Below, piece after piece: positions 43,061-51,240 of a DNA stretch of 53,236 bases. Position numbers and translations under genes: made by a program. This DNA comes from an alpha proteobacterium BAL199 (GTDB lineage: Bacteria; Pseudomonadota; Alphaproteobacteria; Thalassobaculales; Thalassobaculaceae). The notes below the pieces were generated by a model. That model was not told the origin of the DNA. It ran no database searches and saw only the letters and a list, made by a program, of their open reading frames with translations. The stretch is from NCBI GenBank assembly GCA_000171835.1, contig ABHC01000028.1, positions 1-53,236 on the forward strand, given 5' to 3'. Position 1 is the stretch's first letter. Each line of letters starts with the position of its first letter.

Positions 43061-43642
43061 TCAGGCGGCCCGCATGCCGATCGCCGTCAGGGCGAGGCGG
43101 ATGTCCTTCACGCGGCGATAGAGGCTGCTGCGGGCGCCATGGCCGCTCGCGGCCAAGCGATCGACGGTGGTGCGGGAAAGGGCGGCGCAGAGAGCGCCGT
43201 CGGCGGGTTCGAGCAAACCAAGCCCGCGCTCGACATCGAGCCGGTGCTCGGCGGAGGCGAACGCATCCACGGATTGGCCGAACAGCGCCGACAGCCCGTC
43301 AACATCGGCGACAAGATCGCCGCGGGTCAGCCCGTCGCTCTCGGGAATGGTCTCGTCGAGCGAGATCGGCATCGCGCCGTACATGCGGCGCTCGCGCTTC
43401 GCCTTGTTGGCGACCCGCGTCGCTCTGTTGGCGAGGATGGCGCCGGCGAAGGCGCCGAGCGTGCCGCGACCAGCGTCGTAGGCGGGAAGCCGGGCAATCA
43501 GGTCGACGAGCAGGTCCTGGCGGACATCGTCGAGGTCGGCGCGGGGCAGCCGCAGTTGGCGGACCAAGCGGCGTGCCGCAATGTCCGCCTCATGAAGAAG
43601 GATCTGAAGGTCGTCTCGGGAAATCGAAGAGCGCATCGGCAT
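43061..43642 (-). CDS. phage sigma-70-region-2-like protein
   Basis: A 193-aa protein. Region 2-like helices are seen in AARRLVRQLRLPRADLDDVR, QDLLVDLIARLPAYDAGRGT and LGAFAGAILANRATRVANKA. The C-terminal part (LSRTTVDRLAASGHGARSSL, YRRVKDIRLAL) resembles a region 4 helix-turn-helix. It could direct RNA polymerase to element promoters. Directly upstream (43650-43669) is a perfect 8-bp inverted repeat over the ribosome-binding area. GTG/ATG choice is not in doubt, but MPM gives two close ATGs. Confidence 0.7.
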   Translation of the reverse strand: MPMRSSISRDDLQILLHEADIAARRLVRQLRLPRADLDDVRQDLLVDLIARLPAYDAGRGTLGAFAGAILANRATRVANKAKRERRMYGAMPISLDETIPESDGLTRGDLVADVDGLSALFGQSVDAFASAEHRLDVERGLGLLEPADGALCAALSRTTVDRLAASGHGARSSLYRRVKDIRLALTAIGMRAA

Positions 43643-43649
43643 GGCCTCG

Positions 43650-43669
43650 GGTCATCACTGTTGATGACC
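43650..43669. promoter_or_regulatory. perfect inverted repeat at the ribosome-binding region of the sigma-like gene
   Basis: GGTCATCA-CTGT-TGATGACC lies 8-27 bases upstream of the ATG at 43642. It could be an operator or an RNA hairpin covering the ribosome-binding site. Confidence 0.5.
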
Positions 43670-43765
43670 TCAAGCCTGCCGGAACCGACGATCCGGTAGG
43701 TGGGAGCGGGATGGGTTTGGGATGGGCAAGAATGGGAAGGGTGGCCGTGACGCGGGCCAGCGCTT

Positions 43766-44713
43766 CTATGGCTGCAGATCAAACTCTCCTGGAGCCAGCG
43801 CCAGGAAGTAGCCGGTCGGGCTTCGTCGCGTCTTGATCAGGTCTGCGCCACTACCTTGTCGTCCCTCGGACAGGAAACGTCTCAATTCGCGAACGAGATC
43901 GGCGGTGCCTCGGCCGCTGTTTTCAGCCTCTATCTGATGCGGGGTCAGATAGCCGCTCCGACCCCCGACAGCCTCGGCCAGCACCACGAGGAGCTTGAAG
44001 GGCTGCTGCGGGATATGCCTCTCGATGCCGTCGAGGATCACCCGCTTGCCCTGGCGAAAAATGACCAGGCGAGGCTCGAAGGCCGCAGCGGCTTCCAGCG
44101 TCGAAAGATCGATCGCGAAACCGGCCGCGTTGTCACCGAGACACGCTTCCATCGATACGACGGAGATACCAGCGTCGGCCAGACGCGCCTGGTCATTCGC
44201 CGCCATCGCCGGCGCGATCACCGTTACCGGCAATGACCGGGCGACCGAGCGCATCAGGCCGATCATTCCCGGTTGGCGCACCGCATCCCGCGAAAGCGCG
44301 AGGAACAGCGAACGCTGGCCGGATGTCTGGCCCAGATGCCAGACGCATGCTGCGACCGGGGACGGCTCGTCGCCGAACCCGGACGCCGCGGCGATTTCGC
44401 GGACCAGCGCAGAAGGATCAATGCGAAAGCTCCGCAGATCATCATCGCCGAGAACGACGTCGCTGCGCCGGTCCGTCGGGCAAACCGCGAGGTGTTGCCC
44501 ATTGACCTGTTGGACGGGCCGCGCGTCGAGACCGCAATCGCAAGCCGGGCACACATCCCATTCCGCCGTCGGCGCCTGCTCGATCAGGACGCCCCGATCG
44601 AGCAGCCGCTCGAAATCGCGCCCGGCATGAGGTGCGGCCTGTCGGCCCCAAAGAATCGCGGGATCGCCCGCCTCACTCAGCCGCAACAGCAGCCCGGGGA
44701 GCGTCTCGGTCAT
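43766..44713 (-). CDS. uncharacterised protein with zinc ribbon and C-terminal winged helix, 315 aa
   Basis: N-terminal part MTETLPGLLLRLSEAGDPAI; a zinc-ribbon-like CPACDCGLDARPVQQVNGQH with CPTDRR; a central Rossmann-like stretch (SLPVTVIAPAMAANDQARLA). The C-terminus (KRVILDGIERHIPQQPFKLL, then GTADLVRELRRFLSEGRQGS) has the shape of an OmpR/winged-helix DNA-binding domain. It overlaps the 415-aa gene by 41 bp and is certainly co-expressed with it. Probable role: regulator of the element; the family is unknown to me. Confidence 0.65.
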   Translation of the reverse strand: MTETLPGLLLRLSEAGDPAILWGRQAAPHAGRDFERLLDRGVLIEQAPTAEWDVCPACDCGLDARPVQQVNGQHLAVCPTDRRSDVVLGDDDLRSFRIDPSALVREIAAASGFGDEPSPVAACVWHLGQTSGQRSLFLALSRDAVRQPGMIGLMRSVARSLPVTVIAPAMAANDQARLADAGISVVSMEACLGDNAAGFAIDLSTLEAAAAFEPRLVIFRQGKRVILDGIERHIPQQPFKLLVVLAEAVGGRSGYLTPHQIEAENSGRGTADLVRELRRFLSEGRQGSGADLIKTRRSPTGYFLALAPGEFDLQP

Positions 44714-45920
44714 TGAGCAGTCCGTTGCGGCGAAGGAGCGTCATGATCCGGCCCTCGAACTGCTGACGCTTGAACATGGCATGGGCCGGCGGCTTCAGCT
44801 TGACGGTTACCTTCTTCGCCGACTTGCCGCCGGTCGCGAAATGGACGCGGATGACGATGTGGTTGAGGCGCCAATCCGACCCGAGACGAGCGCCCCGCAT
44901 CATCTCGCCCAACCTGGCCAGCGCGTTGTCGCGACCGTCACGTGCGACGTAGGAATAGAAGGTCCGAGTCTCACCGGTCTTCGGATCGGCGCCGACGCGG
45001 TCGACCTGGACCTCGGTGATCTGGACCCGCTGGATGCCCGGATCAAAGTCATGGTTGAACGTGAACCCGAAGCCAGCGCGCTGCACGGGTTCGAGCGTGT
45101 AGAGGTTCTGCGCGTCGTCGCCGGCGAAGAATTCGGGCTTGCCCAGAATCTTCTCGGCGAACAGTTCCGCGAGGTCGCTCCGGCGCGCCTTGGCCACGCC
45201 GCCGATCTTCAACCGGCCCGTTGTGGAGCTGTAGGACAGCACCGCGTGTTCGGCGGCGCGGAAGCTGATCACGCGCTTCTGGTCCTTTTGCAGGACATCG
45301 GTCGTGGTGATCGGCGAACCATGCTCGATCACCAGAACGAGCTCGTCGGCATCGTCGTACCAGCCGGCGCGGCAATAGTTGCTCCGGAGGTCCTGTTCGA
45401 ACATCGCCGCGGCTGCGGTTTCAAACTCGGCCTTGGCCCGATTATCGATAGTTGCTTCGACGCCTTCATCCCGGCCGACGAACTCGGCGAGCGACGTGCG
45501 CACCATCAGCGCCATCATGTCCGACGCGGCGTCGAAGACGTCGGGATGGTCAAGAAAGACGCGCAGAGCGACGTGTTTGGGATCCTGGTGAATCTCCGGC
45601 TCGTCACCCTTTGTGTCATGGGTCAGGCGTACCCCGAGCCGCGCGGCCTGTTGAAGGATGATGTCGAGCCCGGCCGCGTTGCCGAGTTCCGCGATCCGGT
45701 GCAGGTCGGCGACGAGCCCTTCCGGATAGTTCTCCTCCGGTCCGGCGAAGAAATCCTGCACGGCTTCGCGGGCATCGTCCTGCGCTGCCTGGTCCCTGAA
45801 GACCCCGAGGTCCAGCCCCTTCAGCGCGTCGCGATGGCGCTCGAACAGGCGGCTCAGCAAGCCAAGATCAACGGTTCGCGTAAACTTGGGATTGACGAAT
45901 TTCTTCAGGTTCTTAGCCAT
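44673..45920 (-). CDS. uncharacterised protein, 415 aa, first gene of the LexA-controlled operon
   Basis: Starts MAKNLKKFVNPKFTRTVDLG at 45920. The N-terminal half is helical (SLLSRLFERHRDALKGLDLG-type helices, NAAGLDIILQQAARLGVRLT). The C-terminal half is beta-rich (HGSPITTTDVLQKDQKRVIS, then RVQITEVQVDRVGADPKTGE and RLNHIVIRVHFATGGKSAKK). No enzyme motif is recognisable. Its partner downstream (315 aa) is always expected with it because of the 41-bp overlap. It is the first gene after the LexA box, so it would be made when the SOS response starts. Confidence 0.7.
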   Translation of the reverse strand: MAKNLKKFVNPKFTRTVDLGLLSRLFERHRDALKGLDLGVFRDQAAQDDAREAVQDFFAGPEENYPEGLVADLHRIAELGNAAGLDIILQQAARLGVRLTHDTKGDEPEIHQDPKHVALRVFLDHPDVFDAASDMMALMVRTSLAEFVGRDEGVEATIDNRAKAEFETAAAAMFEQDLRSNYCRAGWYDDADELVLVIEHGSPITTTDVLQKDQKRVISFRAAEHAVLSYSSTTGRLKIGGVAKARRSDLAELFAEKILGKPEFFAGDDAQNLYTLEPVQRAGFGFTFNHDFDPGIQRVQITEVQVDRVGADPKTGETRTFYSYVARDGRDNALARLGEMMRGARLGSDWRLNHIVIRVHFATGGKSAKKVTVKLKPPAHAMFKRQQFEGRIMTLLRRNGLLNDRDAPRAAVAAE

Positions 45921-45948
45921 CTCGGACGCCCAAAACTCCCACGCTAAT

Positions 45949-45963
45949 GTTCATCCTATGTTC
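45949..45963. promoter_or_regulatory. LexA box (alphaproteobacterial type) upstream of the early operon
   Basis: GTTC-ATCCTAT-GTTC is an exact match to the GTTC-N7-GTTC consensus recognised by LexA in Alphaproteobacteria. It lies 29 bp upstream of the ATG at 45920. It is the only exact one I noticed in the window. It implies SOS induction of the whole early operon. Confidence 0.75.
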
Positions 45964-46071
45964 TTATCGAAGATGCTTGCCAGAGTCGATTCAAAAGCCA
46001 TCGCTTTGGGACGGATCGTCCGCACCGTGAGTAGAGGCCAATGGAATCCAATCCCTTAGGTGATCTCTGCG

Positions 46072-46275
46072 ATGGACATGCCGAACCCGATCCACCCCCT
46101 GCACATGACGCCGGACGAGCGAATCGGGGAAGTTTGTAGAATTCTCGCGGCCGGCCTGGTCCGGCTTCGTGCCCGACAGTCCAGTTCTATATCTGGCGAC
46201 CGCGGAGATAGTTCTCTCGCCTTCGTCGCCCACCGACGCCGTCATGCGACCGCAACCTCGCGGAGAACGCCATGA
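46072..46275 (+). CDS. small protein upstream of DUF2924, 67 aa
   Basis: ATG at 46072 (MDMPNPIHPLHMTPDERIGE); a second ATG follows two codons later. The core MTPDERIGEVCRILAAGLVR followed by LRARQSSSISGDRGDSSLAF matches the small conserved protein commonly found ahead of DUF2924/serine-recombinase pairs. Its stop overlaps the DUF2924 ATG as ATGA, so it is part of the integration operon. Function unknown. Confidence 0.7.
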   Translation: MDMPNPIHPLHMTPDERIGEVCRILAAGLVRLRARQSSSISGDRGDSSLAFVAHRRRHATATSRRTP

Positions 46276-46721
46276 CCGATGACACCGTGCTGGCCCGCAT
46301 CGCGGCGCTCAAGACCACCCCGACGCCCGATCTGAAGAAACAGTGGCGCGACCTGTTCGAGACCGAGCCGCCGCAGTTCAACCGCCGCTTTCTGGAGAGC
46401 CGGCTCGCCTACCGCATCCAGGAACTGGCCTACGGTGGATTGAAACCCGCGACCATCGAACGCCTGGAGGCGCTGGGCGAGCAGCTCGACGGCGGCAACA
46501 TCGCGCTCCGGCGCATCCGCACGGACGACAAGCCGATCGCCGGCACCCGGTTGATCCGCGAATGGCAGGGCGTCGAGCACACCGTCACCGTCTGCCATGA
46601 CGGCTACGAGTGGCAGGGCCGTCCCTACAGGTCGATCTCTGCGATCGCGCGCGCCATCACCGGCACCCGCTGGAACGGCTGGGTGTTCTTCGGCCTCAAG
46701 AACGCGCGGCGCCGGCCATGA
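46272..46721 (+). CDS. DUF2924 family protein
   Basis: A 149-aa protein. DUF2924 blocks LKKQWRDLFETEPPQFNRRF, RLAYRIQELAYGGLKPATIE and GTRLIREWQGVEHTVTVCHD are all present, as is YRSISAIARAITGTRWNGWV-FFGL at the C-terminus. DUF2924 proteins are encoded directly before serine recombinases in alphaproteobacterial elements and may help with DNA binding. ATGA overlap with both neighbours. Confidence 0.93.
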   Translation: MTDDTVLARIAALKTTPTPDLKKQWRDLFETEPPQFNRRFLESRLAYRIQELAYGGLKPATIERLEALGEQLDGGNIALRRIRTDDKPIAGTRLIREWQGVEHTVTVCHDGYEWQGRPYRSISAIARAITGTRWNGWVFFGLKNARRRP

Positions 46722-48037
46722 CGAAGGGCGCAACCGTCCGCAAGCTGCGCTGCGCGGTCTACACGCGGAAGTCTTCCGAAGAAGGCCTCGACATGGCGTT
46801 CAACAGCCTGGACGCCCAGCGCGATGCCTGTGCGGCCTACATTGCCAGCCAGAAGTCGGAGGGCTGGGTGGCGTTGCCGGGCCGCTATGACGACGGCGGC
46901 TTCTCTGGCGGTACGCTGGAGCGGCCCGCGCTGCGGCGCCTGCTGGCCGATATCGAGGCCGGGCGGATCGACATCGTCGTGGTCTACAAGATCGACCGGC
47001 TCAGCCGCTCGCTGATGGACTTCGCCAAGCTGGTCGAAGTGTTCGACCGACACAACGTCACCTTCGTCAGCGTGACGCAGTCGTTCAACACCACCACGTC
47101 GATGGGCCGGCTGACGCTCAACATCCTGCTGTCCTTCGCCCAGTTCGAGCGCGAGGTGATCGGCGAGCGCATCCGCGACAAGTTCGCTGCCTCGCGCGCC
47201 CGCGGCATGTGGATGGGCGGCCATCCGCCGCTCGGCTACGATGTCCGGGACAGGAAGCTGGTGGTGAACGAGACCGAGGCCGCCGCCGTCCGCTCGGTGT
47301 TCGAGCGCTTCCTCGCCATCGGCTCGGCAACGACCCTGGCCCGGACGCTCGCCGCCGAGGGCATGACGACCAAGCGCGGCCACCCGATCGACAAGGGAAC
47401 CGTCTACAAGCTGCTGAACAACCGCGTCTACGTCGGCGAGGCGGTGCACAAGGGGACGGCGTATCCCGGAGAGCACCAGCCGATCGTCACCCGTGCCCTC
47501 TGGGACAAGGTGCACGCGATCCTCGCCGAGAGCCCGCGGACCCGCGCCGGCCGGACACGCGCCGCGACACCGGCCCTGCTGAAGGGTCTAATCTTCGGAC
47601 CGACCGGCTGCGCCATGACGCCGACGCACACGCGACGCGGCGACAAGCTCTACCGCTACTATGTCAGCCAGTCGGTCCTGAAGCGCGGCGCCGATGCCTG
47701 CCCGGTCGGGCGCGTACCCGCCGCCGAGATCGAGGGCGCGGTGGTCGACCAACTCCGTGGCCTGCTTCGCGCGCCGGAGGTGATCGTCGCCACATGGCGA
47801 TCGGCGCGGCCCGAGATTGATGGTCTATCCGAGGCCGAAGTCAGGGAAGCCCTGGAAGGGCTGGATCCGCTTTGGGACGAGCTGTTCCCGGCCGAACAGG
47901 CACGTATCGTCCAACTCCTCGTCGAGCGGGTCGACGTCGGCGTTGCCGGGCTCAAGGTCCGACTGAGGGTGCAGGGCCTCGCCCGCATGGTCCAAGACCT
48001 GGCCGGGATCGCGGCCACACCCCGGAGGGCGGCGTAA
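46718..48037 (+). CDS. serine recombinase (site-specific integrase)
   Basis: A 439-aa large-type serine recombinase from ATG at 46718. The N-terminal resolvase domain has the nucleophile region YTRKSSEEGLDMAFNSLDAQ, then VVVYKIDRLSRSLMDFAKLV, and FAQFEREVIGERIRDKFAAS. The recombinase domain follows (RGMWMGGHPPLGYDVRD, then KGTVYKLLNNRVYVGEAVHK). A zinc-ribbon region has LIFGPTGCAMTPTH and DACPVGRVPA. It is shorter than phiC31-type integrases but complete for this family. It should integrate and excise the element; no attachment sites could be located. Confidence 0.93.
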   Translation: MTKGATVRKLRCAVYTRKSSEEGLDMAFNSLDAQRDACAAYIASQKSEGWVALPGRYDDGGFSGGTLERPALRRLLADIEAGRIDIVVVYKIDRLSRSLMDFAKLVEVFDRHNVTFVSVTQSFNTTTSMGRLTLNILLSFAQFEREVIGERIRDKFAASRARGMWMGGHPPLGYDVRDRKLVVNETEAAAVRSVFERFLAIGSATTLARTLAAEGMTTKRGHPIDKGTVYKLLNNRVYVGEAVHKGTAYPGEHQPIVTRALWDKVHAILAESPRTRAGRTRAATPALLKGLIFGPTGCAMTPTHTRRGDKLYRYYVSQSVLKRGADACPVGRVPAAEIEGAVVDQLRGLLRAPEVIVATWRSARPEIDGLSEAEVREALEGLDPLWDELFPAEQARIVQLLVERVDVGVAGLKVRLRVQGLARMVQDLAGIAATPRRAA

Positions 48038-48426
48038 TGGAGCCGGTTCAGACGGTCACCATCGAAGTCCCCTTCACCATCCGCAAACGAGGCGGCCGCA
48101 AGCAGGTCGTCACCCCCGACGGGGCATCCGCCTGGGTTTCCCCGCGGGCCCGGATCGACAGCACTATGATCAAAGCCATCGCGCGCGGGTTTCGGTGGCG
48201 CAAGCTGCTGGAGACCGGGGTCTATGGGACCATCGACGAGATTGCCAAGGCCGAGAAGATCAATCCGTCCTATGTCAGCCGGGTTCTGCGGCTGACCCTG
48301 CTTGCGCCGACCATCGTCGAGGCGATTCTCGACGGCCGGCAGCCGGCGGAGATGACGCTGGCGGCGCTGATGGAGCCGTTTCCGGTTGGGTGGCGGGAGC
48401 AGAAAAGGATTTTTCTATCGACATAA
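48037..48426 (+). CDS. HTH protein following the serine recombinase
   Basis: A 129-aa protein with TAATG overlap on the recombinase stop. N-terminal basic part (VEVPFTIRKRGGRKQVV-type, here IEVPFTIRKRGGRKQVVTPD) and an HTH around IDEIAKAEKINPSYVSRVLR, then LTLLAPTIVEAILDGRQPAE. Homologues follow recombinases in many alphaproteobacterial elements. A recombination directionality or control factor is a reasonable guess but unproven. Confidence 0.82.
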   Translation: MEPVQTVTIEVPFTIRKRGGRKQVVTPDGASAWVSPRARIDSTMIKAIARGFRWRKLLETGVYGTIDEIAKAEKINPSYVSRVLRLTLLAPTIVEAILDGRQPAEMTLAALMEPFPVGWREQKRIFLST

Positions 48427-48565
48427 ACTGCCCCTCCTTGGGGAGTGACACTAGGCGCAATGCGGAGCGTGTCAAACGCTTGCGCAGAACCGTCGAGTTA
48501 CAACATGACAGTTGGATGCTGCGTCTCGGCGTCCTCGCGATCGCGAGGAGTTTGCTCGCCGGATG
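48427..48565. other. probable right edge of the serine-recombinase element
   Basis: The 139 bases between the HTH gene and the istA fragment have no gene. The element's attachment site may be here, but I could not find its partner on the left side, where the late genes are cut. Confidence 0.35.
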
Positions 48566-48762
48566 CAGCCCCTGCCGATACAGATCCAGGATCATGATCA
48601 TCTCTCCCAGCTTGATCACTGCCGAACTCCTCCCGCCGATCGGGAGGAGCATCGGCAACTCGCCGCCGCCGGGCATCCGGGGCGCGCCCCAGATGCCCGG
48701 CGGCGCGCCAACTGGGGAATTTTCAAACGGCGGTTCTGGGGAGGATCACTTCGGCATCAACA
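48566..48762 (-). mobile_element. istA: IS21-family remnant (left end and istA start)
   Basis: Read on the minus strand from 48762: TGTTGATGCCGAAGTGATCC, then CCCCAGAA and AAAATTCCCCAGTT, the multi-repeat left terminus of IS21. A GTG at 48617 begins the istA N-terminus VIKLGEMIMILDLYRQGL; homology ends at 48566, after which the sequence is unrelated. The terminus pairs with the right terminus at 7690 by shared TGT, ATGC and CCCCAGAA blocks. Large GC-rich hairpins at about 48625-48705 lie in the leader. Confidence 0.7.
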
Positions 48763-48925
48763 TGCGGCGTCGGGAGCGTCGCCCGGCCCGGTACTGGACG
48801 ATGTATCCCTTGCGACAGCTCGGCAGAACCCGCAGGCCGACGCCGAGAAGCGCGTCGTCCCAGATAGGATACTCGGCCGCATAAATCTCGGCGGCGTCTA
48901 TCACGTGTTTGGTCAGTTTCGGCAT
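48763..48925 (-). pseudogene. tyrosine integrase N-terminal fragment (DUF4102), cut by IS21
   Basis: From ATG at 48925 (MPKLTKHVIDAAEIYAAEYP) the frame reads IWDDALLGVGLRVLPSCRKG and YIVQYRAGRRSRR, the arm-binding DUF4102 domain of phage/island integrases (WDD-L-GFGLRV-PSG-K-Y). It then enters the IS21 terminus and stops at 48746. About 54 residues of some 400 remain. It shows that another island once used this site. Confidence 0.8.
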
Positions 48926-49361
48926 GGTCCGCGATCCGCTCGTGATGCTCACTCTGCTTCCAGGCACCGGCGGGAGTTTTGATGTGATTGCCCCTCGCAC
49001 CCCGAGAGGGATACGAAGCTAAGGATTTTTCATGCCGAATTACACCAGCAAAACAGCCGCTCAGGGATCCGTACTGTTCTGGCTAAGTCAGGAGGTTTGG
49101 AGAATACGGGCCAGAGAGAGACTTATTCGAGTTCCGGTGCGGTTCACCCGGTCAACAGCTTTGGTGCGTGAACCGCGCAGTTACTAGGGTTCTCGTCGGT
49201 GCCGCCTGGCGGCGGAGAACGTTGGACAAGGTAGAATTGGCGGAGGGAGAGGGCCCGGAATCCAACGCTCTCTGCGCAAATCCACAAGGTACTTGCAAAA
49301 CCTGCGCGGTGTTATGTCCAGGCGGAGAATTTGACATCAACGCCGGCGGTCCTGCCGGACG
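48926..49361. other. no gene recognised
   Basis: About 435 bases upstream of the integrase fragment and before the IS1380 fragment. Short frames exist but none looks real. I looked for a tRNA, the usual target of a tyrosine integrase, and found none. Confidence 0.5.
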
Positions 49362-49610
49362 ATGAAGGCCAACGCGGTGCGCCTTCAGCTTCACGCCCTG
49401 GCCTACAATCTGTCCAATTTCCTGCGCACACTGGCCCTGCCGGACGAAATGGAAAGCTGGTCGCTCACCACTATCCGCGAGAAGGTGGTCAAATTCGGCG
49501 CGAAGGTCATCACCCACGCCCGCTACGCCGTCTTCCAAATGGTCGAGGTCGCGGTGCCGCGTGATCTGTTCCGGCGCATCCTCGACATGATCGACGATCT
49601 ACGACCATGA
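49362..49610 (+). pseudogene. IS1380-family transposase C-terminal fragment
   Basis: 82 codons reading VRLQLHALAYNLSNFLRTLA and LPDEMESWSLTTIREKVVKF, then GAKVITHARYAVFQMVEVAV, parallel to the last 85 residues of the transposase at 11442 but clearly a different IS (about half identical). The N-terminal and catalytic parts are missing. The following about 245 bases (to about 49857) probably belong to the same element's 3' end. Confidence 0.85.
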
Positions 49611-49890
49611 GAACCTGCGCCATGCTGACGGCTGAAGTCGTCGATACGGGGCGAACGGCAGGCGAAGTGCGCCCATCACGCAACAAAACGGGTTGGGATC
49701 ACGACGCAGGAAACCACAAAGCCGGTCGGGGCGGCGTTCATGCTGCGAGTGCGGCTGTCATCGCGCGACTCCGCCTTCCGGTTAGGCCGGAATTTGCCTA
49801 CTATACCGTCAACCGTGGGCGGATGGCCGTGCATCTTGGTAATGTCGGCTTGGATTCGATCCACTAGGCTGGCCTCAGGGGACAGATGTG
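49611..49890. other. 3' end of the IS1380 remnant and promoter region of the membrane/vWA locus
   Basis: 280 bases with no gene. The first part probably is IS1380 tail. The last about 30 bases hold CAGGGGACAG, the ribosome-binding site for the ATG at 49891. The promoter of the two-gene locus must lie here or within the IS tail. Confidence 0.45.
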
Positions 49891-51240
49891 ATGACCGTGG
49901 AATTTGATTCCCGCTTTAAACAGATCGACGCAGCGGTGAACACTGCAGTCCGATACTCGACAGCAGATCAACGTGTCGATGAGCGGAAAGGCACCAAGGA
50001 CGGTGAGGCAGACTTTCCTAAGCCGGACGACGAACAACACGGGTTCGCGTTCGAAGTCATGGAGCGAGGGCGCGCGACATTCCGAAGAGCCCTGACGGAC
50101 CTCGAAACGGTCAAGACGGAAGCTCAGAACCGGATCGACAAGCTCGAGCGGGATCGGGACGACCGATACGAGGTGAATCGCGAAAACCGATCGCAGGAGC
50201 GCGATAGCGCCCTCGCGGCCGTCGAGAACAGGTTTGGCAGGAACAGCGCGGACTACAGCCGCGCGACGTCTAGGCTCCAAGAGCTAAAGGACGAGCGGAG
50301 CCGCATTCACAGTGAGCTCGGGCGCCCCTGCAGAGCCAGACTTCCGCTCCTGCTGTATGTTGCGATTCTTGTCGTGATCGCGATCGCGGAGGTACCGGTC
50401 AACCAAGTAGCATTCACGCAGATCGTTGAGAACAATCTAGGCGCTCTGGGGATAGCGTTTGCCGTTGGGTCCATGGTTGCTCTTGCCGCTCATCTAGTTG
50501 GTGAAATGCTAATCCACTCCCGGCTGGAGCCTGGATTCTCGAAGAATAAGCTCCGGTACGGGGTAAGCTTTGCCGTCGTGGCGTTCATGCTCGTGGTTTT
50601 CTACTTCGTGAGTGTCCTCCGCGACTTCATGCTCCGCATCAGCGCCGAATCCGGGGCGAGCTTCGCCGACCTGCTACGGGCCGATGCCGGCGAGACCCTC
50701 GGGTCTTTTGTGACCACGAGCCTCACCCTCCCAGGGGTCGGACTATTCGTAGTGAATTTCGTGGTGTTCCTCTTCGGCGTCATAATGAGCTGGCTGGCAC
50801 ACGATCCGCATCCGGACTATCCGTCCGTGGTTCGGAATGAACAGAAGTGGCAACGCTGGAGTGACAAAATCCGCAAGCATTATGAGAAGAAGCTGCAGGA
50901 GTTCCACGACAAGTTCGACACCGTGATCGCCAACCTCAACAATCAGATCGCCATGATCGATGAGGAAATTCAGACCCAGATGCAGGGGGTTGCGCGGATT
51001 GACGATAAGGTGCGGGAGTACGCTGAGCGAGTAGCATCCTATGTGGTTCAGAGAATTAATAAGTACGAGACGGCGAACCGCATGCATCGCAAAAGCGATA
51101 CACCCGTTCTTTTCAACGCACACAAGAAAGATGAACTAATTGAGGGGTTTTTGGAAGATGCTGGGCTTGAAAAAACTCCCAATTCGCCTCTTGACGGCTC
51201 TGGTAATGCTGTCAACTTGCGCGTGGCCGGCGGACGTTAG
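49891..51240 (+). CDS. four-TM coiled-coil membrane protein of unknown family, 449 aa
   Basis: ATG at 49891 (a GTG one codon earlier is possible). Residues 1-145 are cytoplasmic-looking, charged and helical with coiled-coil character (DLETVKTEAQNRIDKLERDR, RLQELKDERSRIHSEL). Four membrane segments follow: LPLLLYVAILVVIAIAEV (about 151-170), LGIAFAVGSMVALAAHLV (about 183-205), VSFAVVAFMLVVFYFVSV (about 224-245) and VGLFVVNFVVFLFGVIMSWL (about 282-303). A second coiled coil spans about 325-400 (KIRKHYEKKLQEFHDKFDTV, IAMIDEEIQTQMQG). Base composition is lower in GC than most neighbours. It overlaps the vWA-like gene by 83 bp. I do not recognise the family; an envelope complex with the exported partner is likely. 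Confidence 0.8.
   Translation: MTVEFDSRFKQIDAAVNTAVRYSTADQRVDERKGTKDGEADFPKPDDEQHGFAFEVMERGRATFRRALTDLETVKTEAQNRIDKLERDRDDRYEVNRENRSQERDSALAAVENRFGRNSADYSRATSRLQELKDERSRIHSELGRPCRARLPLLLYVAILVVIAIAEVPVNQVAFTQIVENNLGALGIAFAVGSMVALAAHLVGEMLIHSRLEPGFSKNKLRYGVSFAVVAFMLVVFYFVSVLRDFMLRISAESGASFADLLRADAGETLGSFVTTSLTLPGVGLFVVNFVVFLFGVIMSWLAHDPHPDYPSVVRNEQKWQRWSDKIRKHYEKKLQEFHDKFDTVIANLNNQIAMIDEEIQTQMQGVARIDDKVREYAERVASYVVQRINKYETANRMHRKSDTPVLFNAHKKDELIEGFLEDAGLEKTPNSPLDGSGNAVNLRVAGGR

Noticed and set aside
49168-49365. 65-codon frame with several Cys
   Set aside because: No family resemblance; it runs into the IS1380 fragment in another frame.
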